Shown: positions 7,407-16,932 of the stretch, in pieces | How the letters are laid out: the number at the start of each line of letters is the position of its first letter | Numbering within the stretch: position 1 is the stretch's first letter | Assembly: GCA_902767275.1 (NCBI GenBank) | Contig: CACXGY010000037.1 | Coordinates: 1-33,022 of the forward strand | DNA length: 33,022 nucleotides | DNA from: an uncultured bacterium | GTDB lineage: Bacteria > Cyanobacteriota > Vampirovibrionia > Gastranaerophilales > Gastranaerophilaceae | Reading direction: 5' to 3' | Translations under genes and position numbers: made by a program | The notes under the pieces: model-generated | What the model was told of the DNA's origin: nothing | Databases searched by the model: none | The model's input: only the letters and a program-made list of their open reading frames with translations

Positions 7407-8725
7407 TGATTATATCTAATTTAGTCGGAATTATTGCGGATGATTTGACAGGTGCTAATGATACGGCATTACAGTTCAGAAAGTGTGATGCAAAAACTAA
7501 GATTTTGCTCGATTATTCTGTACCGCCTGAAAATGATTCCGACACGGAAATATGGGCAATCTCTACCGAATCAAGAAATGTTGATTCAGAGGTTGCAAAA
7601 TGCAGAATAATTGAAACGATTGAGAATTTGAATAAAAATCTTAATCTGGAGTATTTTTATAAAAAAATCGATTCAACCGTTAGGGGAAATATTGCGATTG
7701 AAACTCTTGCTATGGTTGAAAAACTAGGATATGACGCTTCTATTATTATTCCTGCATTTCCGTCTGAGGGCAGAATCACGGTTGGCGGTTATCATTTATC
7801 AAAAGGTGTTCCAATCGGCAGAACAGAAATGGCAAGAGATCCGCATTCTCCGATTACGGAATCTCATATCCCGTCGTTGTTCAAATCTCAACTTCCGAAT
7901 GAAGAACAAGAAATTGTTGGTTCTATCGGACTTAAAACGGTTATGAACGGTGCAGGCCCTATATTGATGAAAATAAATGAACTTATCAAAGAAGGAAAAA
8001 AACTCATTGTTGCAGATTCTTCAAGTTTAACAGATATTGAACAGGTTGTTCTTGCAATAAATAAATCAAATTATAAAATTCTTCCGGCAGGCACGGCTTC
8101 TACGGCAACGATAATTGCCAAACAATGGCTTCCTGAAACTGAAGATGAAGATTGCTCCTGTAAAGAAGTCGTAATACCTAAGTTACCTCGATTGATTATT
8201 TCAGGTAGTGCCACTCAAATCAACTCTAATCAAATAGAACAGTTAGAAAAAAGTTATGATTACGATAATATTTGTTCTATCCCTTTAACAGCAGATGTTG
8301 TTGTTGAAGAAATTGATGAGAATCTGATAAATAAGATTATTGAAAATTTGGATAATAATAATACCGTATTAGTGCATTCTTCAAAGTTACTGGAAAATTA
8401 TGACGGATTCTCTGAAGATTGTTTAAAAGGTGATTATACAAGAGCAAAATTCGCAAGCAGGATAACTGATTTTCTTGCTGAATTAACTCAAGAAATAGTT
8501 AATCGCAGAAAAGTTGTTTTGATTACTTTAGGCGGAGAAACTTCTTATAAATGTTGTAATGCGATATTATCAAAAGAACTCACTATGCAAGATGAAGTTG
8601 CTCCGGCGATTGCATTATGCGTCGACCATAAAGGACAATGGATTATTACTAAATCCGGAAATTTGGGAAATTCAAATACACTAATTGAGATTTTGAATTA
8701 TATAGACAGACATGAACAACAATAA
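7406..8725 (+). CDS. DUF1537 four-carbon acid-sugar kinase
   Basis: 439 residues, full length for the four-carbon acid-sugar kinase family (DUF1537; DtnK/OtnK type). The N-terminal domain opens with GIIADDLTGANDTA (residues 8-21), the family's substrate-side motif. The C-terminal nucleotide-binding domain has VLITLGGETSYK and TKSGNLGNSNT, matching the family's glycine-rich ATP loops. Family members phosphorylate D-threonate, D-erythronate or 3-oxo-tetronates at C4. The start overlaps the ssb stop, and its 3' end overlaps the PdxA-family gene by 14 bases. DUF1537 kinase with a PdxA2-type dehydrogenase is the established D-threonate/D-erythronate pathway yielding dihydroxyacetone phosphate. The exact substrate cannot be read from sequence. 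Confidence 0.85.
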   Translation: MIISNLVGIIADDLTGANDTALQFRKCDAKTKILLDYSVPPENDSDTEIWAISTESRNVDSEVAKCRIIETIENLNKNLNLEYFYKKIDSTVRGNIAIETLAMVEKLGYDASIIIPAFPSEGRITVGGYHLSKGVPIGRTEMARDPHSPITESHIPSLFKSQLPNEEQEIVGSIGLKTVMNGAGPILMKINELIKEGKKLIVADSSSLTDIEQVVLAINKSNYKILPAGTASTATIIAKQWLPETEDEDCSCKEVVIPKLPRLIISGSATQINSNQIEQLEKSYDYDNICSIPLTADVVVEEIDENLINKIIENLDNNNTVLVHSSKLLENYDGFSEDCLKGDYTRAKFASRITDFLAELTQEIVNRRKVVLITLGGETSYKCCNAILSKELTMQDEVAPAIALCVDHKGQWIITKSGNLGNSNTLIEILNYIDRHEQQ

Positions 8726-9629
8726 AATAGCAATTACAACAGGAGATATTAACGGAATAGGTATTGAAATTACGGTAAAGGCTTTAAGGTCTTTGAAAGT
8801 TCCTGCTGATAAAATTATAATTCTGACTAATAAATCGGAGTTTGAAAAATTTTATCCTGAAAATAAATACGAAATAATTGATATTCCGTTTGAGGGAAAT
8901 ATTGAATACGGAAAGGTTACCAAAAACTCTGGAGAGTTTGCATTTCAGTGTTTGAAAAAAGCGTGTGAGATTAAACCTAAAGCAATTGTTACAGCACCGG
9001 TGTCAAAAGAAGGTTTACATCTTGCAGGACACAAGTTTAACGGTCAGACAGAAGTTATAGAAAATTTTCTTGCTCGAGACGGGCAGAAAGCGGAGATGTT
9101 ATTCGTTTCAAAAGGGTTTAATGTGTTGCTTTTAACAAGACATTGTGCATTAAAAGATGTTTGTATAACAAAAGAATTGATAGTTGAAAAAGTCAGAAGA
9201 TTAAAAGAATTTTATAAAAAATATTATAAAAATTCCGAACCAAAGTTTGCACTATGTTCTCTTAATCCGCACGCAGGAGAAGGCGGGATATTAGGTCAAG
9301 AAGAAGTAGATACAATAATTCCTGCTGTTGAGATTTTGAGAAAAGAGGGAATAAATATAACTGAACCGTTACCATCCGATACCTTATTTATTGATGCAGC
9401 AAAGAATTATTTAAAAGGAGAAAAAGCACCCTATGACTGTTATATAGCGATGTACCATGATCAAGGGTTAATACCTATAAAGACTGTCGCAGGAGATAAA
9501 ACCGTTAATATGACAATCGGGTTAGATATAATCCGAACCTCTCCTTCACACGGCACGGCTTTTGATATCGCAGGTAAGAATATCGCTGACGAATCTTCAA
9601 TGATTGAAGCAATAAAATGTGTTTTATAA
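8712..9629 (+). CDS. pdxA: PdxA-family 4-phospho-acid dehydrogenase
   Basis: 305 residues, slightly shorter than E. coli PdxA (329). The family signature is clear: TTGDINGIGIEI at the N-terminus, TAPVSKEGLHLAGHKFNG, LTRHCALKDV, LNPHAGEGGILG and AMYHDQGLIPIK, then RTSPSHGTAFDIAG. The three metal-binding histidines map to H144, H187 and H249. The usual GHTE substrate motif reads GQTE (Q112), an uncommon change. The enzyme oxidises and decarboxylates a 4-phosphorylated C4 acid with NAD: 4-phosphohydroxy-threonine in vitamin B6 synthesis (PdxA), or 4-phospho-threonate/erythronate (PdxA2). The 14-base overlap with a DUF1537 kinase favours the catabolic PdxA2 role, though a B6 role cannot be excluded. 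Confidence 0.87.
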   Translation: MNNNKIAITTGDINGIGIEITVKALRSLKVPADKIIILTNKSEFEKFYPENKYEIIDIPFEGNIEYGKVTKNSGEFAFQCLKKACEIKPKAIVTAPVSKEGLHLAGHKFNGQTEVIENFLARDGQKAEMLFVSKGFNVLLLTRHCALKDVCITKELIVEKVRRLKEFYKKYYKNSEPKFALCSLNPHAGEGGILGQEEVDTIIPAVEILRKEGINITEPLPSDTLFIDAAKNYLKGEKAPYDCYIAMYHDQGLIPIKTVAGDKTVNMTIGLDIIRTSPSHGTAFDIAGKNIADESSMIEAIKCVL

Positions 9630-9764
9630 GAAGTTATTCCTTGACAAAGAAAAGCCCTGGAATAGTTAAATGATTTTGAAGGAAAAAAGTATTTGTATAC
9701 ATAATAATATATGTTTTTTACCTGAAAATATCTCAATACTTTTAAAATAAAAACTTTTATGTTA

Positions 9765-9794
9765 TTATCAATATATTAAAAGGTTAAGTATAAT
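9765..9794 (+). promoter_or_regulatory. putative efp promoter
   Basis: TTATCA (9765-9770) and a consensus TATAAT (9789-9794) are separated by 18 bases, 24 bases upstream of the efp ATG. The preceding 9630-9764 stretch is AT-rich without a clear terminator. Confidence 0.5.
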
Positions 9795-9817
9795 TATAGT
9801 GAACATAAGGAGCATAT

Positions 9818-10375
9818 ATGATTTCTGTAAACGATTTTAAAACAGGATTAACATTACAATTAGACAATGGTCTTTGGTCAGTTGTTGAATTTTTACACGT
9901 AAAACCGGGAAAAGGTGCTGCATTTGTACGTTCAAAACTTAAAAATGTTGAAACAGGACAAGTTGTTGAAAAGACATTCAGAGCCGGAGAAAAAGTTGCA
10001 AAGGCTACTCTGGACAGACGTGAAATGCAATATTTATACAAAGAAGGTAAAGATTTCGTTATGATGGATAACGAATCTTATGAACAAATGCAATTAACAG
10101 AAACACAAATTGGAAGTGGTATCAAATATTTGAAAGAAAATATGATAGTTCAAGTACTTATGCACGATGGAAATATCATTGGAGTAGATATTCCTGCTCA
10201 CGTTGAACTTGAAGTAGTTGATACTCCTCCTGCTGAAAAGGGTAACACCGCTCAAGGCGGTTCTAAACCTGCAACGTTAGAAACAGGTGCGGTTGTAAAC
10301 GTTCCATTCTTCGTTTCTAACGGTGATATAATCAGAGTTGACACACGAAGCAACGAATATTTAGATAGAGTTTAA
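9818..10375 (+). CDS. efp: translation elongation factor P
   Basis: 185 residues, the normal EF-P length. The N-terminal KOW-like domain has [21 protein letters not shown] with the tip residue K32, the position modified in many EF-P proteins; the OB domains follow, with the C-terminal signature [24 protein letters not shown] binds the ribosomal E site and relieves stalling at polyproline stretches. AAGGAG precedes the ATG by about 6 bases. It lies directly upstream of accB-accC in the same direction, an arrangement common in many bacteria. No modification enzyme gene (epmA/epmB, earP, ymfI) is visible nearby. No anomalies. Confidence 0.97.
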   Translation: MISVNDFKTGLTLQLDNGLWSVVEFLHVKPGKGAAFVRSKLKNVETGQVVEKTFRAGEKVAKATLDRREMQYLYKEGKDFVMMDNESYEQMQLTETQIGSGIKYLKENMIVQVLMHDGNIIGVDIPAHVELEVVDTPPAEKGNTAQGGSKPATLETGAVVNVPFFVSNGDIIRVDTRSNEYLDRV

Positions 10376-10463
10376 TAAACAACACTAAGAAACTAATGCT
10401 CTGTTTTTAGTTTTATCGTACTATGTTTTATTGGCTTAGTATTTTAAGTAAAAGAGGAAAACT

Positions 10464-10919
10464 ATGAAATTTGAAACTGAATATATAGAAAAATTAGCAA
10501 AAATTATTGCTGATAACGAATTAACTGAAATCTCATTAGAAGATGGAGAACAGGCAATTACAATACGTAAAGATTTACCTGAGGTAATAAATGCAGGAGT
10601 TCCGGTTGCTGCACCGACAGTGGCACAAGCACCTGTCAGTCAAAACACTACACCTAATGCAGAACCTGCAAAAGAAGTTAAAAAAGGAAACGCGATTGTT
10701 TCTCCAATGGTAGGAACTTTTTATAGCAAACCTTCTCCTGATGCAGAACCGTTTGTAAAATTAGGGGATGTTATTTCAACAGGTGACGTCGTTTGTATAG
10801 TTGAAGCAATGAAAATGATGAATCAAATTGAATCGGAATTTTCAGGTAAAATAATTGAAATCTGCGTAGCAGATGGTGATGCGGTTGAATACGGACAACC
10901 TATTATGTATGTAGAATAA
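10464..10919 (+). CDS. accB: biotin carboxyl carrier protein of acetyl-CoA carboxylase
   Basis: 151 residues. An N-terminal helical region (1-45) is followed by an Ala/Pro/Val-rich flexible linker (about 46-75) and a C-terminal biotinyl domain (76-151). The biotin attachment motif VEAMKMMNQIE places the biotinylated lysine at K117. The domain shuttles carboxylated biotin between AccC and the carboxyltransferase (AccAD, not in this window) to make malonyl-CoA. GAGG precedes the ATG by about 7 bases. The gene follows efp by 88 bases and precedes accC by 73 bases, the latter gap holding a strong hairpin. Length and order are normal. Confidence 0.96.
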   Translation: MKFETEYIEKLAKIIADNELTEISLEDGEQAITIRKDLPEVINAGVPVAAPTVAQAPVSQNTTPNAEPAKEVKKGNAIVSPMVGTFYSKPSPDAEPFVKLGDVISTGDVVCIVEAMKMMNQIESEFSGKIIEICVADGDAVEYGQPIMYVE

Positions 10920-10925
10920 ATAGTG

Positions 10926-10968
10926 AATAGTGAACAGAAAATAGTGAATAGAAACTCTGTTCACTATT
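10926..10968 (+). promoter_or_regulatory. 13-bp inverted repeat between accB and accC
   Basis: AATAGTGAACAGA (10926-10938) and TCTGTTCACTATT (10956-10968) are perfectly complementary, with a 17-base loop containing another ATAGTGAATAG. AATAGTGAA-type units occur three times in 10919-10950. The 3' side runs into TATTTATTT and then the accC ribosome-binding site, so the hairpin could act as an attenuator, a weak terminator or an RNA-processing site that sets the AccB:AccC ratio. Confidence 0.6.
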
Positions 10969-10992
10969 TATTTATTTGGTGAGGATAGAAAA

Positions 10993-12351
10993 TTGTTTAA
11001 AAAAGTTTTAATAGCAAATCGAGGCGAGATAGCAGTAAGAGTAATCAGAGCGTGTCGAGAACTGGGGATACCTACAGTTGCAATATACTCTACCGCAGAT
11101 GCGGAATCATTACACGTCAGACTGGCAACAGATGCATATTGTATAGGACCGGCACCAAGCAGTGAAAGTTATTTAGACATTAGTCGTATTATGGCAGCGG
11201 CAGAAGTTTCCGGTGCAGATGCTATTCATCCGGGCTATGGATTTTTATCTGAAAGAGCGGATTTTGCCGAAATTTGCGAACAAAGCGGAATTAAATTTAT
11301 AGGTCCTACATCTGAAGCAATGCGAAAAATGGGTGATAAAGCGACTGCTCGTAAAACAATGATTGAAAACAAAGTCCCTGTAACACCCGGGACAGGAATT
11401 GTAAAAACGCCGGAAGAAGTTAAGGCATTCGGGAACAAAGTCGGCTATCCTGTTATTCTTAAAGCAACTGCAGGCGGCGGTGGTAAAGGTATGAGAGTAT
11501 GCCGCTCTGATGAAGATGTTGATACTAATTTAACTTTATGCCAACAAGAAGCACAGAGTTTCTTTGGAAATCCTGATGTATATGCTGAAAAATTCCTTGA
11601 AAACCCAAGACATATTGAAGTTCAAGTTTTAGGAGATAGTTTCGGCAATGTTATTCACCTCGGAGAAAGAGATTGTTCTATCCAAAGACGACATCAAAAA
11701 CTTTTAGAAGAAGCACCTTCTCCTGCTATAGATGAAAAAACCAGAAAAGAAATGGGTGCTGCTGCTGTTAGAGCGGCAAAAGCAATCAATTATGAAGGGG
11801 CTGGAACTTGTGAATTTTTACTTGACCACGACGGGAAATGGTATTTTATGGAAATGAATACCCGTGTACAAGTTGAACATTGCGTTACAGAAATGATTTC
11901 TCGTGTTGATATTGTGAGAGAACAAATTCGTGTTGCGGCAGGGGAAAAATTAAGTTATACCCAAGACGATGTTCAATTAAGGGGTCACGCTATAGAATGT
12001 CGTATCAATGCTGAAAATCCTGAAAAAGATTTTATGCCTTGTCCCGGTAAAATTGACGGATATTTTGCTCCCGGCGGATTTGGTATAAGAGTAGATTCTC
12101 ACGTATATCCCGGGTATTCTATTCCGCCTTATTATGATTCTATGATTGGGAAACTCATCTGTTGGGGCGAAACAAGAAATGAAGCAAGAAGAAGAATGTA
12201 TCAAGCGCTAAAAGAATACGTTATTACGGGAATTTCTACAACTATTCCGTTCCACCAAGATATTATTGAGGATGAAGTATTTATAAGCGGAAACTTTAAT
12301 ACAGGGTTTATTGAAGAGTACTATAATAGAAAAAAAGAAGATTCTAAATAG
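10993..12351 (+). CDS. accC: biotin carboxylase subunit of acetyl-CoA carboxylase
   Basis: 452 residues, normal for AccC. The start is TTG at 10993, giving MFKKVLIANRGEIAVRVIRA, with GAGGAT about 6 bases upstream; this N-terminal segment is the family's invariant beginning. The ATP-grasp domain shows the glycine-rich loop GGGGKGMR, and FMEMNTRVQVEH carries catalytic and metal-binding residues. It carboxylates the biotin on AccB using ATP and bicarbonate, the first step of fatty-acid synthesis. The rare TTG start may lower translation relative to accB. The gene ends 3 bases before the convergent acyltransferase gene without an intervening terminator. Confidence 0.97.
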   Translation: MFKKVLIANRGEIAVRVIRACRELGIPTVAIYSTADAESLHVRLATDAYCIGPAPSSESYLDISRIMAAAEVSGADAIHPGYGFLSERADFAEICEQSGIKFIGPTSEAMRKMGDKATARKTMIENKVPVTPGTGIVKTPEEVKAFGNKVGYPVILKATAGGGGKGMRVCRSDEDVDTNLTLCQQEAQSFFGNPDVYAEKFLENPRHIEVQVLGDSFGNVIHLGERDCSIQRRHQKLLEEAPSPAIDEKTRKEMGAAAVRAAKAINYEGAGTCEFLLDHDGKWYFMEMNTRVQVEHCVTEMISRVDIVREQIRVAAGEKLSYTQDDVQLRGHAIECRINAENPEKDFMPCPGKIDGYFAPGGFGIRVDSHVYPGYSIPPYYDSMIGKLICWGETRNEARRRMYQALKEYVITGISTTIPFHQDIIEDEVFISGNFNTGFIEEYYNRKKEDSK

Positions 12352-12354
12352 TAA

Positions 12355-13425
12355 TTAAAGTTCTATTATTTCTTTCTTTTTATCAGGTAATCTTTCGAGA
12401 GCCTCATCTTTGCATACCCTTAGATTTTCACAAAGAATACCGTTGATATAATAAGGGATTTCTTTCCCTTCAACAGGTATACCCTTTTCAGTCAAAATAG
12501 CCTCTTTTCTTGAATTAAAAAAAGAAACAAATTCTTTATCTGTATGTCTCGATGTTAAATTTGCCACATTTGAATATATATGATTATCTTCTTTTCTAAA
12601 AGTAACTGTTTCTCCTATATAGATACTGTTTCCCTTTGATTTATTAAACAAACCTTTTTTTGGATACCCAAACCCTATAGGTACAATGTTTACTTCCGGC
12701 ATTTTATCCGTGAGTTTATTAACAATTTCTCCTGTTCCGAGTGCAAATTTGTTCTTTAAAGGCATATTTTTCCATATTGCATTTTTACCCTCAGGAAAAA
12801 TGAATATATTACTCTCCCCACGAATAAATTCTCTGACTAAAGATAAAAATTGAACAGCATTTTTTCTTGAATCAGGGGAATTTAAACTAGCATCAATCGG
12901 AACAGCACCCATTTTTTCAAAAATTTGCTTATTTTGTTCGTCCATAGAAAGAATAATATCTTCATTCAGAATAATTCTGGGACGAGGACAACTATGTGCT
13001 TGTCCTGTCTTAACATATTCCTCCGAAAGCAAAGTAGTAAAGAATGCCAACATTTGAGGATCTTGAGTTTGCCTGTCATGATTCATAATAAAAATATGAG
13101 GTTTTCCGGATTTTGCAATCTTTTCAATCCTTTTATCCTCAAGATTTATTTCAAGTTCTTTCGGGGTAGATAACAATCTTCCGACCTGCGACATTATTCG
13201 CATATATTGCGGAGATTTACGCTCAACGGTTAACAAATCATTATATAATTGTTCATTATTTTGTTTTTGAAAATAATCACTGAACGTATTAACAACTTTC
13301 CGAGCGCAGAATTCTATTTTTCTGAAATGTTTTTCAGCATTAGAAGATAAACCGCCCCTAAATGTTGGTTGAAAAGTTGATGGATGTTGTTGATTGTAAT
13401 AGTTGTTTTTAATAGGTGTTATCAT
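12355..13425 (-). CDS. PlsC-like acyltransferase with variant HX5D
   Basis: 356 residues. The acyltransferase core (about 108-275) shows the PlsC/lysophosphatidate acyltransferase blocks in order: FIMNHDRQTQDP (113-123), GAVPIDAS (173-180), IFIFPEGKNAIW (207-218) and IVPIGFGYP (247-255). These proteins transfer acyl groups to glycerolipid acceptors at the membrane. The catalytic block has five residues between H116 and D122 instead of the usual four, so activity or geometry may differ. The N-terminus contains PTFRGG (20-25), the signature shared with other lineage-type proteins here. No membrane helix is obvious. It is last in a run after 13429-13821, three bases downstream, and no good ribosome-binding site is seen, suggesting coupling. 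Confidence 0.72.
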   Translation of the reverse strand: MITPIKNNYYNQQHPSTFQPTFRGGLSSNAEKHFRKIEFCARKVVNTFSDYFQKQNNEQLYNDLLTVERKSPQYMRIMSQVGRLLSTPKELEINLEDKRIEKIAKSGKPHIFIMNHDRQTQDPQMLAFFTTLLSEEYVKTGQAHSCPRPRIILNEDIILSMDEQNKQIFEKMGAVPIDASLNSPDSRKNAVQFLSLVREFIRGESNIFIFPEGKNAIWKNMPLKNKFALGTGEIVNKLTDKMPEVNIVPIGFGYPKKGLFNKSKGNSIYIGETVTFRKEDNHIYSNVANLTSRHTDKEFVSFFNSRKEAILTEKGIPVEGKEIPYYINGILCENLRVCKDEALERLPDKKKEIIEL

Positions 13426-13428
13426 ATA

Positions 13429-13821
13429 TTAATTTGGTGTTTTAGTATTAATTTTTACTTTCCCCATATTGTGAAAGAAGTTACCGACAGAACTGAAAAA
13501 TGTTCCGATGACACTCGGATGATTATTAACAGTAGCAACAGTAGCAGGAGTTAACTCCGGTGCAGCACTTTGCATTATAGCAGGTACAATTCCTGATGAA
13601 TTTATACCGGATGCTTGTGCGGAAAATGCTGTTGCTGCAACATCAGATGTAGTACCGATTGTATGAACTGCACTAAACCCTGAACCGGTTGAAGTTGCAC
13701 TACCAAGAGTTGAAGATCCGATAGAAACTTCAGGAGTTAATAAATCTCTATAGACAGGAGAAAGTTTTTTCATTTTTACTCTTGCACGAAAAGATGTGTT
13801 ATTAACCGGTTGTATACTCAT
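13429..13821 (-). CDS. Ser/Ala/Thr-rich small protein with TSFRAR
   Basis: 130 residues, not recognised. MSIQPVNNTSFRARVKMKK carries the short N-terminal F-R-A-R signature; the rest is low-complexity Ser/Thr/Ala/Gly (about 33-95) followed by a hydrophobic-aromatic segment, VIGTFFSSVGNFFHNMGK. There is no signal peptide. AGGAG lies 7 bases before the ATG. It sits between a 68-residue protein and the PlsC-like gene in the same direction with short gaps, so the three probably share a transcript. Low complexity suggests a structural or adhesive role, but nothing supports a specific function. Confidence 0.6.
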   Translation of the reverse strand: MSIQPVNNTSFRARVKMKKLSPVYRDLLTPEVSIGSSTLGSATSTGSGFSAVHTIGTTSDVAATAFSAQASGINSSGIVPAIMQSAAPELTPATVATVNNHPSVIGTFFSSVGNFFHNMGKVKINTKTPN

Positions 13822-13839
13822 TATTTACTCCTATATTAT

Positions 13840-14046
13840 TTACATTAACGAATCTAAATAAAGTCCGGGATTACTTTTTTTACGGTGATAACAATTATCA
13901 CCCACCATTTCAAACCATTCTTCTTGAACAGTTTTAGTATTTTCAATTCCGTGAGAAAACTCTGTTTCTAATTGTTTCGATGATGAAACAGCAGCATTTC
14001 TTAATGTAGTCTTAACTAATTTTGGAGTAATTGCTCCGACTTTCAT
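13840..14046 (-). CDS. small hypothetical protein, 68 residues
   Basis: 68 residues, not recognised. It is polar and probably helical, with the segment EEWFEMVGDNCYHRK near the middle. AAGGGG precedes the ATG by about 8 bases and a promoter-like sequence lies at 14081-14109, which supports it as a real gene rather than a chance frame. It begins a run with the genes at 13429-13821 and 12355-13425, 85 bases after the atpC stop. No signal or membrane segment. Function unknown. Confidence 0.6.
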   Translation of the reverse strand: MKVGAITPKLVKTTLRNAAVSSSKQLETEFSHGIENTKTVQEEWFEMVGDNCYHRKKSNPGLYLDSLM

Positions 14047-14080
14047 ATTTATACCCCTTATGTTTTAAACCGTAATATTG

Positions 14081-14109
14081 ATACTACACTTAAAATTATC
14101 AGATTTCAA
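14081..14109 (-). promoter_or_regulatory. putative promoter for 14046-12355 run
   Basis: On the minus strand TTGAAA (14104-14109) and TAGTAT (14081-14086) are separated by 17 bases, 34 bases upstream of the ATG at 14046. It suggests that the three genes after atpBE can be expressed independently. Confidence 0.5.
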
Positions 14110-14131
14110 CAAATGTTAAGCAACATTAAAC

Positions 14132-14527
14132 TTAATCCTTTCCAAGAGCGGCTTTTAATCTTGCTTTTGCTCTTGCAAGAGCGGCTTCTGCACGCTTAGC
14201 ATCAATTTCTGCTTTGCTTTCTGAAAGTCTTGCTTCTGCACGTTCTTTTGCGGATTTTGCTCTGGTTACATCGATATCATTTCCATCTTCAGCCAAGTCC
14301 GTAAGAATTGTCGCCACATTATCTTTAAATTGAAACACTCCGCCCATTGTTGTAAAAGTACGTGTAGTATTATCCTGAACAACTTTTGTTATTCCAATGT
14401 CAAGAGCCGTCATTACGGGAACGTGGTCTTTTAATATTCCAAACTCTCCGTCTACACCACGTGTGTATATCTCATTTACATCCTCATCAAAAACTACTTT
14501 ATCATGAGTTATTATTTTTAAATGCAT
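14132..14527 (-). CDS. atpC: ATP synthase epsilon subunit
   Basis: 131 residues. The N-terminal beta-sandwich (1-85) shows FDEDVNEIYTRGVDGEFGIL and HVPVMTALDIG, the family signature, and the C-terminal part is a two-helix, Ala/Glu/Arg-rich hairpin (90-131). Epsilon sits in the F1 central stalk, couples rotation and can inhibit ATP hydrolysis. AAAGGA precedes the ATG by about 5 bases. It follows atpD by 19 bases, and the genes for a, b, c, delta, alpha and gamma are absent, reproducing the separate beta-epsilon unit of cyanobacteria and plastids (named atpE there). Confidence 0.95.
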   Translation of the reverse strand: MHLKIITHDKVVFDEDVNEIYTRGVDGEFGILKDHVPVMTALDIGITKVVQDNTTRTFTTMGGVFQFKDNVATILTDLAEDGNDIDVTRAKSAKERAEARLSESKAEIDAKRAEAALARAKARLKAALGKD

Positions 14528-14546
14528 ATAATCCTTTCAGAATTGA

Positions 14547-15977
<1,431 letters not shown>

Positions 15978-15998
15978 TTATTAGTACTTATGGAATAT

Positions 15999-16027
15999 AT
16001 TGTACGATTAATTTAAAATTTTAGCAA
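15999..16027 (-). promoter_or_regulatory. putative atpD-atpC promoter
   Basis: On the minus strand TTGCTA (16022-16027) and TACAAT (15999-16004) are separated by 17 bases, 36 bases upstream of the atpD ATG, in the AT-rich gap after the TonB-like gene. Confidence 0.5.
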
Positions 16028-16052
16028 ACAATTTAAAATACTTATTAAATTA

Positions 16053-16913
16053 TTAATGTCTAATATGCTCATAATCGTGATAATTCTCCGGAGTACTGTA
16101 TTGTGTTGAACGTGACATTGTAAAACCGCCTTCTACATTAGTAATTATACGACGTGTTCCTTCGGGGAAATTTAAAATTGGTTTATTACGATAACCCATT
16201 AGCACCGGTTTTATTCTTGATACAGCCAAATCATTGAACATAGGTGTCGTACACCAAACTTTTACATTGGACATATTACCATATTTATCAACAGTAAAGG
16301 TAAACTTAAAAGTTGTACCCAGAGGAGCACTGATTTTCGTGTCCATCATAACCTGATTTTGAAGTCGGCTTCTCCAACGATTCCATGCAATAATTTCTTC
16401 TTGTTCCGTCAAAATAGGTTTCTCTTTATGAACAATCGGAGTTTGTTCACTCATTTTAATTTGTTTTGTTTGAGGGACTGATTGTTGTTTAGATGTTTTT
16501 TGCTTTTGCGGAACAGCATTTTGTACGGTTGTATTATTTTGAGATTTTTGAGTATTTGATTTTGAAACCTGTTGAGGCTTTGAAACTTGCTGCCGTTGAA
16601 CATTCTGAGATTTCACAGGTTGTCTTACCGATTGCACAGGTTTGTTTGAATATTGATTATTATTGGTTACAAGTTTTTGTTGTTCAATATTATATCCGGA
16701 AGAAACAATCGGCTTATTTGCGGTTTGTACGGGTTTAACCTCCATATTTGCATCGGATGGTTGTAATTGTGCAGGCGGAAGTATAACCTGAGCAAATTCA
16801 TATTCTGAATCCGTTATAATAGCCTGCTTATGCATTTCAGGTTTAAAAACAATAATAAAGAGGCTTATTAATGCTAATGAAACAAGATATATAATACTCT
16901 TTATATTCAACAT
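16053..16913 (-). CDS. TonB/TolA-like envelope protein
   Basis: 286 residues. One N-terminal membrane segment (about 5-23) is followed by a long Gln/Pro/Ser/Lys-rich, probably disordered linker (45-160) and a compact C-terminal domain (about 176-265) with WNRWRSRLQNQV, FKFTFTVDKYGNMSNVKVW and a final beta segment. This is the layout of TonB/TolA-type proteins: an inner-membrane anchor, a periplasm-spanning linker and a small alpha/beta domain that contacts outer partners. AGAGGCG precedes the ATG by about 5 bases. It is the last gene of the envelope cluster, 19 bases after the FHA-membrane gene. ExbB/ExbD-type motor genes are not visible here. Function is inferred from architecture and weak C-terminal resemblance. 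Confidence 0.65.
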   Translation of the reverse strand: MLNIKSIIYLVSLALISLFIIVFKPEMHKQAIITDSEYEFAQVILPPAQLQPSDANMEVKPVQTANKPIVSSGYNIEQQKLVTNNNQYSNKPVQSVRQPVKSQNVQRQQVSKPQQVSKSNTQKSQNNTTVQNAVPQKQKTSKQQSVPQTKQIKMSEQTPIVHKEKPILTEQEEIIAWNRWRSRLQNQVMMDTKISAPLGTTFKFTFTVDKYGNMSNVKVWCTTPMFNDLAVSRIKPVLMGYRNKPILNFPEGTRRIITNVEGGFTMSRSTQYSTPENYHDYEHIRH

Positions 16914-16932
16914 AATTCGCCTCTAAATATTA

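Noticed and set aside
10376-10463. AAACTAA/TTAGTTT stem between efp and accB as a terminator
   Set aside because: AT-rich 7-bp stem without a following T run; the genes are probably cotranscribed.
14112-14127. AATGTT-AAGC-AACATT stem as atpC terminator
   Set aside because: Only 6 bp, AT-rich, without a T run on the minus strand.
16493-16738. 81-residue plus-strand frame inside the TonB-like gene
   Set aside because: It is antisense to a low-complexity Gln/Lys linker, which keeps opposite frames open by composition.
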